Assembly: GCA_010672825.2 (NCBI GenBank)
Contig: JAAHFU020000001.1
Coordinates: 930,001 to 994,000, forward strand
From: Leptolyngbya sp. SIO1E4
GTDB lineage: Bacteria > Cyanobacteriota > Cyanobacteriia > Phormidesmidales > Phormidesmidaceae
Reading direction: 5' to 3'
DNA length: 64,000 nt
A model generated the notes under the pieces. That model saw only the letters and a list, made by a program, of their open reading frames with translations, had not been told where the DNA came from and ran no database searches. Below, piece by piece: positions 8,852-17,595 of the stretch (positions are counted from its first letter, which is position 1; every line of letters starts with the position of its first letter). Made by a program: the position numbers and the translations under genes.

Positions 8852-11113
8852 CTAATTCGTTATTGGCTTGAACAGACGATCTTCAATGCTATGCCATCTC
8901 TGAGGTGAAACCTGCATCGAGACTTGCTTGCATCTTACTATTAGCTCACTTATATAACAATATTTATGCAGCTTAGAGCTATCTGAAACAGATAGCTCTA
9001 GGAGAGTAACGTCAAGATTGAGTGCATCAAGCCAAATCTTGAAAATTTCATCAGCATAATTCTTATAGATTACTTTTCGATTTGGCACTTGATTACTACC
9101 CAACATTTTTTTGCTAGGTAGCCAATTAAAAGCAACAAGTTGTGAACTGCAGACGTTTAGCGAATTTTGCAGTTTACTGATAAGCTCCTCATATTCAATA
9201 TTACTGCCAAAGAGACTTGTTTCTTTTATTTTTTTTGACAATTCTACAGCTCGAGAATGATAAATCTCTCTTAAATTAACAGCATTATTGACGAGGCGAG
9301 TACTTAAAAAATCTAAGTCTCTGAATTTAAATGGCTCAAGAACACTGATAAGTGAGGAGTCCCTGGAATCGGAAAAAAGACTAATCAAGGAAAGTTGGTA
9401 AGATAAAGTCATATCAAAATCACGAATAATTTCCAAAATTCGAGAAAAATCAAATACACGAGCTTCTAAGAGCACACGGTTAGAAGCTCGCATAAGGGCA
9501 AGATTAAGGTGATGGTTACGAACAATATTAAGACTTAGAAAAATCGCTGTTGCCCTTTTAGCCAATGAGCTAGAACCATTCGTTTCATCAGATGTTATTT
9601 GATTTGCCCAATCCAGCAAGAACTGAAGTGTAGGTGTGTCAGCATAACCTGGTAATTGCTTAGCCATTGAAGCAAGTAGTGCATCTGATCCAGCCCTTAA
9701 AAGGCCTGATACTAGAAGGAAGACCTCTCGCCAACGTTCATTAGTGAGGTATTGTTCAACTAATTGTTCAGTTCTATGGTAATCGTCAATATATTGAGCC
9801 GTTAGGTATTCTTGTAAAGTGAGATGGGAAAATGAATAAATGTCCTCTGCACGCTTTACTAGTATGCCCTGCTGAATTGCAATTGCATCAAGAACAGCCT
9901 CGCTATCTAGGTTGTCAGGGGCATTTAAATTGTTTTCCAAAAAATCTTTGATATGTTCAGTAATATCTCGTTTGTGAAAGAAAAGATTATCATTGAGAAA
10001 ACCTCTTAAAGCAATGTTAGCTAGAAGAATCTCTTCCTGTTCGATGCTAAGTCCTTTATATATTTGATCTCTTAGGATTCTCTTTTCAGCTGCCCATTCT
10101 TCTAGAAGGATACGCAAAGCTTTCCGATAAAGCCCGCTTCTATTGTCAGGAAATGTTTGGGAACGATCATAGACTAGACACAGAAAAGTTAATAGCAAAG
10201 GAGTATGAGCAAGCTCTTTTGCGGCAGCGTTTTTTGGCTTTTGAAGAACTTCCCAGCATGTCTTTGCTGTACCTAACTCCTGATCTGATGGGGAACGAAA
10301 CCAGTTTTTAATGAATTGTGCAACTTGGTCATCATTGAAGTCAGCTACTGCTATATCTGTAAAGCGTCGGAATCGTGACTTATAAGCAGCCAGACGACAT
10401 GAAACGATAAAAAAATTTCTATCATATTTATCAACAAAATCTTGAATATTACGTGTATAAATGTCGATATTCTTTGATGGAATTTCATCTAAAGCATCCA
10501 GCAAAATCAGCAATTTGCCTTGACTTAGTGCAGATTCCACGAAATTTTCTGGCTTGGGAAACTGGCAAGCTTTAAATTCTTCAATGATTACATCTTTAAC
10601 ATTAATTACATCACCGCTAAGATTCTTCAATTCTATGAAAACAGGAATACATTTAGTTCCATATTGACCTCTTCTACCCTTAAGAGCCTCTAGACCTACT
10701 TTCCTTAGAAAGGTAGACTTACCTGCTCCTGGACCACCAAGAATCATTAGATATTGAACATTTTTAGCAACCTCCATGCCTGCTCGGCTAGGGGCATCTA
10801 GACCAAATTTTCTTGCTCCACGTTCCCGATAGCTTTTCTCAAGCTTTGAAATTGATTCAAATCTATATGTAGCTTGATCACTTTGAAGGAGAGCATCTGT
10901 ATAAACTTCTTCTAAAGGGATTGGCTCTCTCATCCCTAAAACTTTTAGAGAACCGTGGCGCTCCATGTAGCTGTCAACATATTTCTGACATGCCCCAAGA
11001 AGTTGTGGCTTATATTTAGCTATCTCTTTAACAACATCACCTCCAATCTCCCAAAATGTTCTTAAAAAAAGCTGAGCAACAACCTTAACTGCTTCTTCGT
11101 ATAGAATATTCAT
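8852..11113 (-). CDS. NACHT-domain STAND NTPase
   Basis: A 753-residue signalling NTPase. The N-terminal 110 residues are helical and include the cyanobacterial NACHT lead-in VLGMREPIPLEEVYTDAL. The NACHT core has Walker A GGPGAGKST (126-134), Walker B LLILLDALDEIP (201-212), a sensor-type SCRLAAYKSRF, and the FSHLTLQEYLTAQYI motif that ends the core. The last 300 residues are helical, with no recognisable leucine-rich, WD or TPR repeats. Bacterial NACHT proteins (bNACHT, Avs relatives) act in phage defence, so defence is the best guess. The gene is AT-rich, I see no GCGATCGC octamer in it, and it lies in an accessory island, all consistent with horizontal acquisition. It is transcribed alone. 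Confidence 0.82.
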   Translation of the reverse strand: MNILYEEAVKVVAQLFLRTFWEIGGDVVKEIAKYKPQLLGACQKYVDSYMERHGSLKVLGMREPIPLEEVYTDALLQSDQATYRFESISKLEKSYRERGARKFGLDAPSRAGMEVAKNVQYLMILGGPGAGKSTFLRKVGLEALKGRRGQYGTKCIPVFIELKNLSGDVINVKDVIIEEFKACQFPKPENFVESALSQGKLLILLDALDEIPSKNIDIYTRNIQDFVDKYDRNFFIVSCRLAAYKSRFRRFTDIAVADFNDDQVAQFIKNWFRSPSDQELGTAKTCWEVLQKPKNAAAKELAHTPLLLTFLCLVYDRSQTFPDNRSGLYRKALRILLEEWAAEKRILRDQIYKGLSIEQEEILLANIALRGFLNDNLFFHKRDITEHIKDFLENNLNAPDNLDSEAVLDAIAIQQGILVKRAEDIYSFSHLTLQEYLTAQYIDDYHRTEQLVEQYLTNERWREVFLLVSGLLRAGSDALLASMAKQLPGYADTPTLQFLLDWANQITSDETNGSSSLAKRATAIFLSLNIVRNHHLNLALMRASNRVLLEARVFDFSRILEIIRDFDMTLSYQLSLISLFSDSRDSSLISVLEPFKFRDLDFLSTRLVNNAVNLREIYHSRAVELSKKIKETSLFGSNIEYEELISKLQNSLNVCSSQLVAFNWLPSKKMLGSNQVPNRKVIYKNYADEIFKIWLDALNLDVTLLELSVSDSSKLHKYCYISELIVRCKQVSMQVSPQRWHSIEDRLFKPITN

Positions 11114-11765
11114 ATAATATTTCCATTAAATGTAAATACTGTCAGATCATATCATTTAAGATAGCCTCACAAAGTATATTTTAATACCTGAAATAGCTTC
11201 TTATCTTCTCCTAGCAACTGTCACAATCCCGGTTTATTGTTAAAATTGAATAACCTATATTAGGGCTTGCTTAAAAAGTTTGGAGTGCTGACTATACAAA
11301 GGTTATAGTCGTGGTCGCTCTTGTCGATATTTATGTGCAAGGCAAAACCGCTAAAACTTCTATAATTTCTTCAATCAGCCTTGCACTTGACATAGCTTTT
11401 ATTAGCTGAAATGGCCGTATATCAATGAACTCGACTCTTTGTAGTAAACCCTAATTAAATCTTCTGTAAGGTTAAGTTAAATATCTTTTCCTGACAAAGA
11501 GGTTCTTGATTGAGGATTTTATAAGAGCTTAGAAAAATAATGTTTAAATATTGAGACGTTATCTCTCTTTGAAAGTTGTTCAGCAGAGCAATTCTCACAC
11601 TATATTTCTTCCTTTCAATTTAAGATATATTTGCTTAGGCTAAGAATCTGACAGGATTTGCCCCGAAGCCGATGAAATTTTATTCGTTGTGAAATGATTA
11701 GCATTGCGATGTGAAATTTGGCTTAATTTGCTATTGATTCTAAATCTTCAAATACTTCCCCAATT
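11114..11765. other. AT-rich intergenic region with inverted repeats
   Basis: About 650 bp between the NACHT gene and the EACC1-like gene, both on the minus strand. No coding potential is convincing. It holds a 9-bp inverted repeat GTGCAAGGC (11335-11343) / GCCTTGCAC (11378-11386) and a short hairpin CTATA...TATAG near 11292-11308. It is where an effector gene would be expected downstream of the EACC1-like gene, but I find no trace of one. Confidence 0.45.
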
Positions 11766-12059
11766 TCACATCCTATACTCCAGTTTCAGGGTGGCCCCTG
11801 CAATCCGATTTCGTAGCCAACCCAACACCGCCAGGATATTTTCAAGATTGACCTCTGCCTGCAGAATGCCTAGGTCAAAACCCGCGTCGCCTGCTTTGCT
11901 ACCCTCCGGCACAGTTGCCGCTCGGGCGAGGCTGGCCGTTTCCACGAGTCCATCTTTCAGGTCAATTATCAACCGCTGGGAATAGGCTTCCAGTTCCTCT
12001 GGCTCCAAATCCAGCCCCACTTCATTCAGATCAATGAAGAGACTTAAAGAATCTGCCAT
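11766..12059 (-). CDS. EACC1-like effector-associated protein (orphan)
   Basis: A 97-residue protein whose layout fits EACC1 (effector-associated constant component 1): strand-rich start, an ELEAYSQRLIIDLKDG helix, an ETASLARAATVPEGSKAGDAGFDLG turn, and LENILAVLGWLRNR followed by a final strand LKLEYRM. Such proteins are known beside caspase-like, trypsin-like, CHAT and other effectors in NTPase-linked conflict systems. It is short at the C-terminus and no effector follows, so it may be a remnant or may work with a distant partner. A NACHT NTPase lies about 650 bp downstream on the same strand. The family call is by pattern and moderately sure. Confidence 0.5.
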   Translation of the reverse strand: MADSLSLFIDLNEVGLDLEPEELEAYSQRLIIDLKDGLVETASLARAATVPEGSKAGDAGFDLGILQAEVNLENILAVLGWLRNRIAGATLKLEYRM

Positions 12060-12190
12060 TGCCGGTATTGCATGAGTAAAAAGCTACTCGAATTCTATCC
12101 TTAGATTCTTGGCGAGGCATTCATTCGGTCAGGGCATTGCCCTTGTGAGCCACAAGCTACACTGAAAACATCTTGACGCAACCGATCGCG

Positions 12191-12802
12191 ATGGTTCAAG
12201 CACAGCCCCAACCTCTCACCTTCGAAGAATTTCTTGCGACTTATCCAGACGACGGTGGGATATATGAGCTGATTAACGGAGAAATCGTTGCTGTGAATCC
12301 GACCGGAAAGCATGAAGAAGTGGTCGCGTTCATCGTTGCTGAACTCAACTTTGAAATCCGTCGTCTGAGTCTGCCTTATTTGTTGCCACGCACCTGTACC
12401 CTCAAGCCTGCAGTACCGAATACAGGCTACAAGCCAGATATTACTGTTTTGAACAGAGCTGCCCTAGATAGAGAATCCCGATGGGAGCCTTCATCGACTA
12501 TTTTGCAGGGCAGTTCTGTGCCCCTGGTTGTGGAAGTTGTCAGCACTAACTGGCGCGATGACTACGACCATAAACGGGCAGATTATGAGGCCATGGGCAT
12601 ACAGGAATATTGGATTGTGGACTATCTGGGGTTAGGAGGACGCCGTTACCTAGGTGTTCCCAAGCAGCCTACAGTGATGGTCTGTGAATGGATAGATGGG
12701 GAATATCAAATGCAGCGATTCCACAGGGGCGATCGCCTAGTGTCCAAGATTTTTCCCGAATTACAGATGCATGTCAGTCAGATTTTGAAGGCAGGTTCCT
12801 AA
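12191..12802 (+). CDS. Uma2 family (DUF820) putative restriction endonuclease
   Basis: A 203-residue Uma2/DUF820 protein, a PD-(D/E)XK-fold family greatly expanded in cyanobacteria. Visible family features are LTFEEFLATYPDDGGIYELINGEI near the N-terminus, YKPDITVLNR with D83, PLVVEVVSTNWRDDYDHKR with E115 as the exchanged catalytic acid, and YEAMGIQEYWIVDYLG near the C-terminus. No cognate methylase accompanies these genes and their cellular role is unsettled. ATG at 12191 matches the family start; an in-frame TTG upstream does not. It runs opposite to the EACC1-like gene. Confidence 0.9.
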   Translation: MVQAQPQPLTFEEFLATYPDDGGIYELINGEIVAVNPTGKHEEVVAFIVAELNFEIRRLSLPYLLPRTCTLKPAVPNTGYKPDITVLNRAALDRESRWEPSSTILQGSSVPLVVEVVSTNWRDDYDHKRADYEAMGIQEYWIVDYLGLGGRRYLGVPKQPTVMVCEWIDGEYQMQRFHRGDRLVSKIFPELQMHVSQILKAGS

Positions 12803-12902
12803 CGCGATCGCCCCCTACAGGCGCTATCAGAAAACCTGTAGGGCAGCGATTTACACACCTCGGGTCTGCCTCCCTTATGAGTCTTGAAGGCTTGGCTAGC
12901 AG

Positions 12903-14210
12903 CTATAGCGTCAGCGACTGAGGAGCGGTTTCAATCAACTTTGCCAGATCCTGTAAAAATGCGGCGGCCTCTGCTCCATAAATGATGCGGTGATCGCAGG
13001 TAATATTGACCTGCATCTGCCGCTTAATGCCCATCATGCCGTCAGGTGTAGCCACCACCGTGGGTTTAGCTCCTCCGATCGCCAAAATCGAGCCTTGCCC
13101 TGGCATCAAAATTGCATCGAACCGATCTACCCCGAACATGCCTAGATTTGAGAGGGTGAAGGTGCCGGTTGAATACTCCTCTGGCTGCAGTTGCTTGGTG
13201 CGTGAACGGGCCACCAAATCTTTCCAGCCCCGCGAGAGAGAATAGATATCCATCTGATCCGCGCCGCGCAAAACAGGGGTAATCAAGCCTCCGCCAGGCA
13301 TGGCTACCGCGACAGCAATGTTGATACTACTGCTGTATTGAATGCCCTGATCCGTGTAGCTGGCGTTCAGCAGCGGATGCTTTTGTAAGGTCACGGCCAC
13401 GGCTTTAGCCAGCAGCGCCGTCATGGTCACCCCTTTCGATTTAATTTGCTTGTAGAGCGCATCTAAAGCATCTGTAGTGATGGTGTAGCCAACGCGGAAG
13501 GTGGGTAACGCCAGGCTGGCCACCATGTTCCGCACTACGGCCTGCTGCAGGGTGTTGAAGGGCACTAACTGGCCTGGAGCAGCTGGGGCTGGGGTTGGCG
13601 CGGGTGCAACGGTAGAGGCAAATGCGGGGGTTGGGCTGGGGGCTGCCACGGGCGATGGTGCCGCCGTGGGCGTAGGGGGCGTCGGTGTTTTGCCAGCGGC
13701 CAGTTCTACATCTTGGGCCACAATGCGTCCGTGGGGGCCGCTGCCCTGAACCGTGGCGAGATCGACCTTCAGCTCTTTAGCGAGCTTACGGGCCCGAGGC
13801 GACACGATGGTTCTGCCGCTATGCGTGGCGCTGCCGTTTTGAGATGAGGTTGCAGCGGTCGGAGCCGGTTCTGGGGTGGGGGCGCTAGGGGCGGGCGCCG
13901 TCGATGTTGGAGCTGCGGCGCTACCCCCATCAAGGCTGGCTGCTTTAGTCTTGGCTGCCTCCATTTCGGCTTCCGTTTCTGCCAGGAGGGCGATCGCGTT
14001 GCCGACGGCAGCGAGTTCCCCAGCTTCTACCACAATGGCTGCCAGGTAGCCCTCATAGAAGGACTCCACATCCATGTCTGCCTTGTCTGATTCAACAATG
14101 ACGACAGTTTCGCCTTTTTCTACCTTGTCCCCAGGCGACTTCACCCAGGAGACAATTTTGCCTTCCGTCATAGTCGAGCTTAGGGCGGGCATGAAAACTT
14201 CACGAATCAT
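12903..14210 (-). CDS. pdhC: dihydrolipoamide acetyltransferase, pyruvate dehydrogenase E2
   Basis: The E2 core of the pyruvate dehydrogenase complex, transferring acetyl groups from lipoate to CoA. Domains: lipoyl domain 1-80 with the lipoylated Lys in ESDKADMDVES (K43); a long Ala/Pro/Thr linker; the E1/E3-binding domain VSPRARKLAKELKVDLATVQGSGPHGRIVAQDV; a second Pro/Ala-rich linker; and the catalytic domain ending CDHRIIYGAEAAAFLQDL. ATG at 14210 gives MIREVFMPALSSTMTEGK, the usual cyanobacterial E2 start, rather than an upstream TTG. The 435 residues are typical. E1 and E3 genes are not nearby, as is usual in cyanobacteria. Confidence 0.95.
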   Translation of the reverse strand: MIREVFMPALSSTMTEGKIVSWVKSPGDKVEKGETVVIVESDKADMDVESFYEGYLAAIVVEAGELAAVGNAIALLAETEAEMEAAKTKAASLDGGSAAAPTSTAPAPSAPTPEPAPTAATSSQNGSATHSGRTIVSPRARKLAKELKVDLATVQGSGPHGRIVAQDVELAAGKTPTPPTPTAAPSPVAAPSPTPAFASTVAPAPTPAPAAPGQLVPFNTLQQAVVRNMVASLALPTFRVGYTITTDALDALYKQIKSKGVTMTALLAKAVAVTLQKHPLLNASYTDQGIQYSSSINIAVAVAMPGGGLITPVLRGADQMDIYSLSRGWKDLVARSRTKQLQPEEYSTGTFTLSNLGMFGVDRFDAILMPGQGSILAIGGAKPTVVATPDGMMGIKRQMQVNITCDHRIIYGAEAAAFLQDLAKLIETAPQSLTL

Positions 14211-14438
14211 GGAGGATTTGCTTCCAAAACAACAGCCTTTCAGGTGCTGGACAATGCCGAGCAACAGTTTCTAATTTTATCCTGTTGCGATACTTCCTAC
14301 CCATGCCAAATCCTAATCCTCAGTGCCCTGTCAAATCTTGGGGCATCTTGATAGGGACTTGGCAAAAGACCCTTGGGTAAATTGCTCAGCGGCAGCATAC
14401 CCAAGGGTCATTGAATGTTGCATGCTCAGGAGCGGAAA

Positions 14439-14882
14439 TTACACCTCGCCGCGAATTTCCTCAACTACCCCGTCTCTCAACAGGATCTCCAACTGCATTT
14501 TCTTGATTAAGTTTTCACCGACACCCACCGTAAAGAAGCTTTCTACCTGACCCTGGTTGACTTCTTTATCTAACTCTAGGGTCTGAACAGTTTGTAGCTG
14601 CTGGAGAAACTGATTCTTTTGCTGGAGGAGCTTGCTCTTATCCTGGTTAAGCTTATTTTGGACTGAGCCAATCTGCTGCTTCACGGCAGGGTCTTCAGGA
14701 TTAGCACTTTGCTTTTGCACTTCCGAGACTACCCGCTGACCTTGCACTTCCAGCTGTTGAAGGCGGCTGTCGACTTGGTTAATTTGGTTTTGCAGTTGTT
14801 TTTGGGCTTCCTCTTTCCACAGAGGCGTCACGATCGCCTTAATGGTGATATTCCGCTTGAGCTGGAGTTGAGAACCATCCAT
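14439..14882 (-). CDS. YlqD-family coiled-coil protein
   Basis: A 147-residue protein with a strand segment LKRNITIKAIVTPLWKEEAQKQLQ, a long Gln-rich coiled coil (about residues 25-100) and a C-terminal strand region VGVGENLIKKMQLEILLRDGVVEEIRGEV. This matches the YlqD family, small proteins of unknown function common in cyanobacteria and Firmicutes. The ATG at 14882 (MDGSQLQLKRN) is the family start; an in-frame upstream start adds eleven unconserved residues. It lies between aas and pdhC on the same strand, with about 115 bp to the former. Cytoplasmic and probably self-associating. Confidence 0.75.
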   Translation of the reverse strand: MDGSQLQLKRNITIKAIVTPLWKEEAQKQLQNQINQVDSRLQQLEVQGQRVVSEVQKQSANPEDPAVKQQIGSVQNKLNQDKSKLLQQKNQFLQQLQTVQTLELDKEVNQGQVESFFTVGVGENLIKKMQLEILLRDGVVEEIRGEV

Positions 14883-14997
14883 AGACTTTAAGTGTGTTGG
14901 AAACTCTAAACGCACTAACTAAAAAATCGGCATGAGATACGCCCGCTAGCAAACTATACCCTTGAATCGTCAAAAGTTCACAAGCCAGGGCCAACTG

Positions 14998-16971
14998 CTA
15001 GGCAAACATTCCGTCAATCATATCGCGATACCGTTCCCGAACTACGGGTCGGCGCACCTTCAGAGTTTGGGTCATCATGCCATTTTCGATAGAAAACGGG
15101 TCTAGGATGAGACGGAAGGGGCCAACCCGATCATCGGGCCGATACCCGGGTCGATCTTTGACCTGTTCATTTAACTCAGTGCGGAATAGTTTTTGGACCC
15201 GATCGTCTTCAAGGGAGAGGGGTTGATGGCCGGTGGGCAAAGTGTAGGCTTCCCCTGGCACCTCTAGGTAGAGTGACTGGCTGCTCGCCCACTGCTGCAG
15301 GGCATCAAAGTTAGGGACAATCAGCGCCCCCAGCGATCGCTGATCTTGCCCTACCACCATGATTTGGTCAATATAAGGGCTCCGCACACAGGCATCTTCA
15401 ATAGGCTGTGGTTCAATGTTTTCCCCATTTAAGAGGACGATGGTATCCTTAGCTCGCCCCGTCAGCACAATATTGTTGTCGTGGGTAAGCAAGCCCAAAT
15501 CTCCGGTATCAAACCAGCCCTCTGGGTCAATGGCCTTTTGAGTCGCTTCTGGATTTTTGTAATAGCCTGGCATCACCTGAGGGCCACGGGCTAACACTAA
15601 GCCCCGTTGCCCCAGCGGTAAGGATGCCCGAGTCTCAGGATCGACCACTTTGAATTCTGTATAGGGGATAGGCTGCCCTGCGGCCCCTCTGAGGTTGCGC
15701 CAAGGGCGACGGGCAGACAAGACAGGGGATGTTTCTGTCAGACCATAGCCGACTAAAATCTGGACATCAATAATCTCAAAGAAAAGGTCGATATGACGAG
15801 GCAGCGCGCCGCCGCCGCTAATGAGCTGTTTTACTTGCCCCCCCGTTGCTTCTCGCACTTTGCCATAAACGAGTTTGCCCCCCAGCAGGTGCCCCGGCCA
15901 AAAGACGACAGACAAAAGGCGAGCACCGAGTTGCTGTAGGGCATTGGTATTGGGGGATTCCAGGCTCAGATCATTCGCGATGCGGCAGTTTTCAATGTAC
16001 TTTTGACTGCAAGCGAGCAGCGTATTGATCAGCCGCTGCTTACTGGCGGGCTGCTCCCGAAACTGCTTTTGCACCCCTTCATAGATTGAATCCCAGAGCC
16101 GAGGAACCCCAACCATATACTGGGGCTTGACCTGTTTGAAGTCGGCTTTGATGTTGCGAATGTTGGTATAGGTTTGGGTGCAGCCTTGTGAATAGAGAAA
16201 ATATTCGGCAGTGCGGCCAAAAGTATGCCAGGTAGGCAGTAGCCCTAACACGCGATCGCCCGCTGCTGGCTGTACAACTGCACCCAGGGTATTGATCTGG
16301 TGCAACAGGTTGGCGTGGGTGATCATGACGCCTTTGGGCCTACCCGTCGTGCCAGAGGTGTAGAGCAGCGTTGCCAGGCTATCTGATTCAACAGCTACAG
16401 GGCTCCAAGGATGTTGCTCGCCCTGGGCTAACACCTGACGATAATTCAGAATTTTGTGCCCAGTGTCTTCAGGCACTGCATCATCAGAAAGCAACACCGT
16501 GAACTGGATGGGCAAGCCTTGAATGCGATCTCGCAACCGTTGCCACAGCTTTACATCTTGCAAAATCAGGATGGTGCTGTCGCTGTGCTCGGCAATGTAG
16601 CGGAGTTCTTCGGGGTCTGCTTGGGCGCTACGGACAGCGTCAATGCCCCCCGCTGCCATGATGCCCTGATCCGCAATCAGCCAACGGTGGCTGTTATCCG
16701 CAAAAAGCGCCACATGGGTCTGGGGTGACATACCCAGGCTCTGTAACCCGGCGGCAAATTGGCGAATATTGTTCCAAAGGTCTTGATAGGTTAGCTGAGC
16801 GCTTGGGTGGTTGTGAGGGTCATCAAGGGCTAGTTGATGACCGTATCGTTCTGCTGCGATCGGCCAAATCTCTGACAGGGAGCGGACTTGGCTATAGTCT
16901 CGCAGCGCATTAATACCAGCGCGATTACGCTGCTCAAGCGTTTTAAGAATGTGGGGCGCAAACTGACTCAT
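14998..16971 (-). CDS. aas: long-chain acyl-ACP/acyl-CoA synthetase
   Basis: A 656-residue AMP-forming ligase of the long-chain fatty acid type. The adenylation P-loop is LLYTSGTTGRPKGVMITHAN, the core motif is GYGLTETSPV, and GWFDTGDLG, LTGRAKDTIVLLNGENIEP and the late-domain lysine segment follow. Cyanobacteria usually have one such gene, encoding acyl-ACP synthetase, which recycles free fatty acids released by lipid turnover into acyl-ACP at the membrane. The length fits. The sequence alone does not separate ACP from CoA as acceptor; the assignment rests on that knowledge. ATG at 16971 is chosen over an upstream start that adds twelve unconserved residues. Confidence 0.88.
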   Translation of the reverse strand: MSQFAPHILKTLEQRNRAGINALRDYSQVRSLSEIWPIAAERYGHQLALDDPHNHPSAQLTYQDLWNNIRQFAAGLQSLGMSPQTHVALFADNSHRWLIADQGIMAAGGIDAVRSAQADPEELRYIAEHSDSTILILQDVKLWQRLRDRIQGLPIQFTVLLSDDAVPEDTGHKILNYRQVLAQGEQHPWSPVAVESDSLATLLYTSGTTGRPKGVMITHANLLHQINTLGAVVQPAAGDRVLGLLPTWHTFGRTAEYFLYSQGCTQTYTNIRNIKADFKQVKPQYMVGVPRLWDSIYEGVQKQFREQPASKQRLINTLLACSQKYIENCRIANDLSLESPNTNALQQLGARLLSVVFWPGHLLGGKLVYGKVREATGGQVKQLISGGGALPRHIDLFFEIIDVQILVGYGLTETSPVLSARRPWRNLRGAAGQPIPYTEFKVVDPETRASLPLGQRGLVLARGPQVMPGYYKNPEATQKAIDPEGWFDTGDLGLLTHDNNIVLTGRAKDTIVLLNGENIEPQPIEDACVRSPYIDQIMVVGQDQRSLGALIVPNFDALQQWASSQSLYLEVPGEAYTLPTGHQPLSLEDDRVQKLFRTELNEQVKDRPGYRPDDRVGPFRLILDPFSIENGMMTQTLKVRRPVVRERYRDMIDGMFA

Positions 16972-17288
16972 GGTGGGCAGCTCACAACTAGGGTTGCCTG
17001 GGGTCAATCGTACCGCAGGTTTCCATAAAGCCTATCGAGATCTTGTTGATGTCATGTATTGATCAGGGACACAATAGAAAGTGACTGAAATCGCTTATTG
17101 TGCTGGCAACAGTCAGCGCAGCGGGCAAGGAATGCTCAGCACAGCGTTTCTGAATTGAAGCGGTGGTTGGGGATTCTTTGCCCGTTTCCTACGAAAAGTA
17201 ACGTAAACAAAAGCCAGCAAGCCGCAATCATCGCGCCTTTTGCAGGTGGCAGTTTTTCACGATTTTGGATGTTTGGAGCATAAAACCG

Positions 17289-17573
17289 ATGCCTAAAGCT
17301 GTGTGGAATGGGGTTGTCCTGGCGGAGAGCGATCGCTGTGAGGTGGTAGAAGGCAACCAGTACTTTCCACCTGATTCCTTAAATCGTCAGTACTTTAAGG
17401 CCAGTGATAAGAAAACCATGTGTCCCTGGAAAGGCACTGCTAGCTACTACACCCTAGAGGTTGATGGCCAGACGAATCCTGATGCCGCCTGGACCTATCC
17501 CGACCCCAAGCCTGCCGCTAGCAATATTGCCGGTTACGTTGCCTTCTGGCGAGGCGTGACGGTGGAAAGCTAA
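17289..17573 (+). CDS. DUF427 family protein
   Basis: A 94-residue single-domain DUF427 (NTP_transf_9-like) protein. It begins MPKAVWNGVVLAESDRCEVVEGNQYFP and has the conserved CPWKGTASYYTLEVDG (about 51-66) and a terminal GYVAFWRGV. DUF427 proteins are small beta-rich cytoplasmic proteins of unknown function, common in cyanobacteria. ATG at 17289 is the family start. It converges on cupB with only about 20 bp between the ends. Confidence 0.9.
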   Translation: MPKAVWNGVVLAESDRCEVVEGNQYFPPDSLNRQYFKASDKKTMCPWKGTASYYTLEVDGQTNPDAAWTYPDPKPAASNIAGYVAFWRGVTVES

Positions 17574-17595
17574 TCCTTAGCGTGTCGAGGGATGT

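Noticed and set aside
12903-14264. Upstream TTG start for the E2 gene
   Set aside because: The extra 18 residues (MLGIVQHLKGCCFGSKSS) are not part of any E2; the ATG at 14210 gives the conserved MIREVFMPALSSTMTEG.
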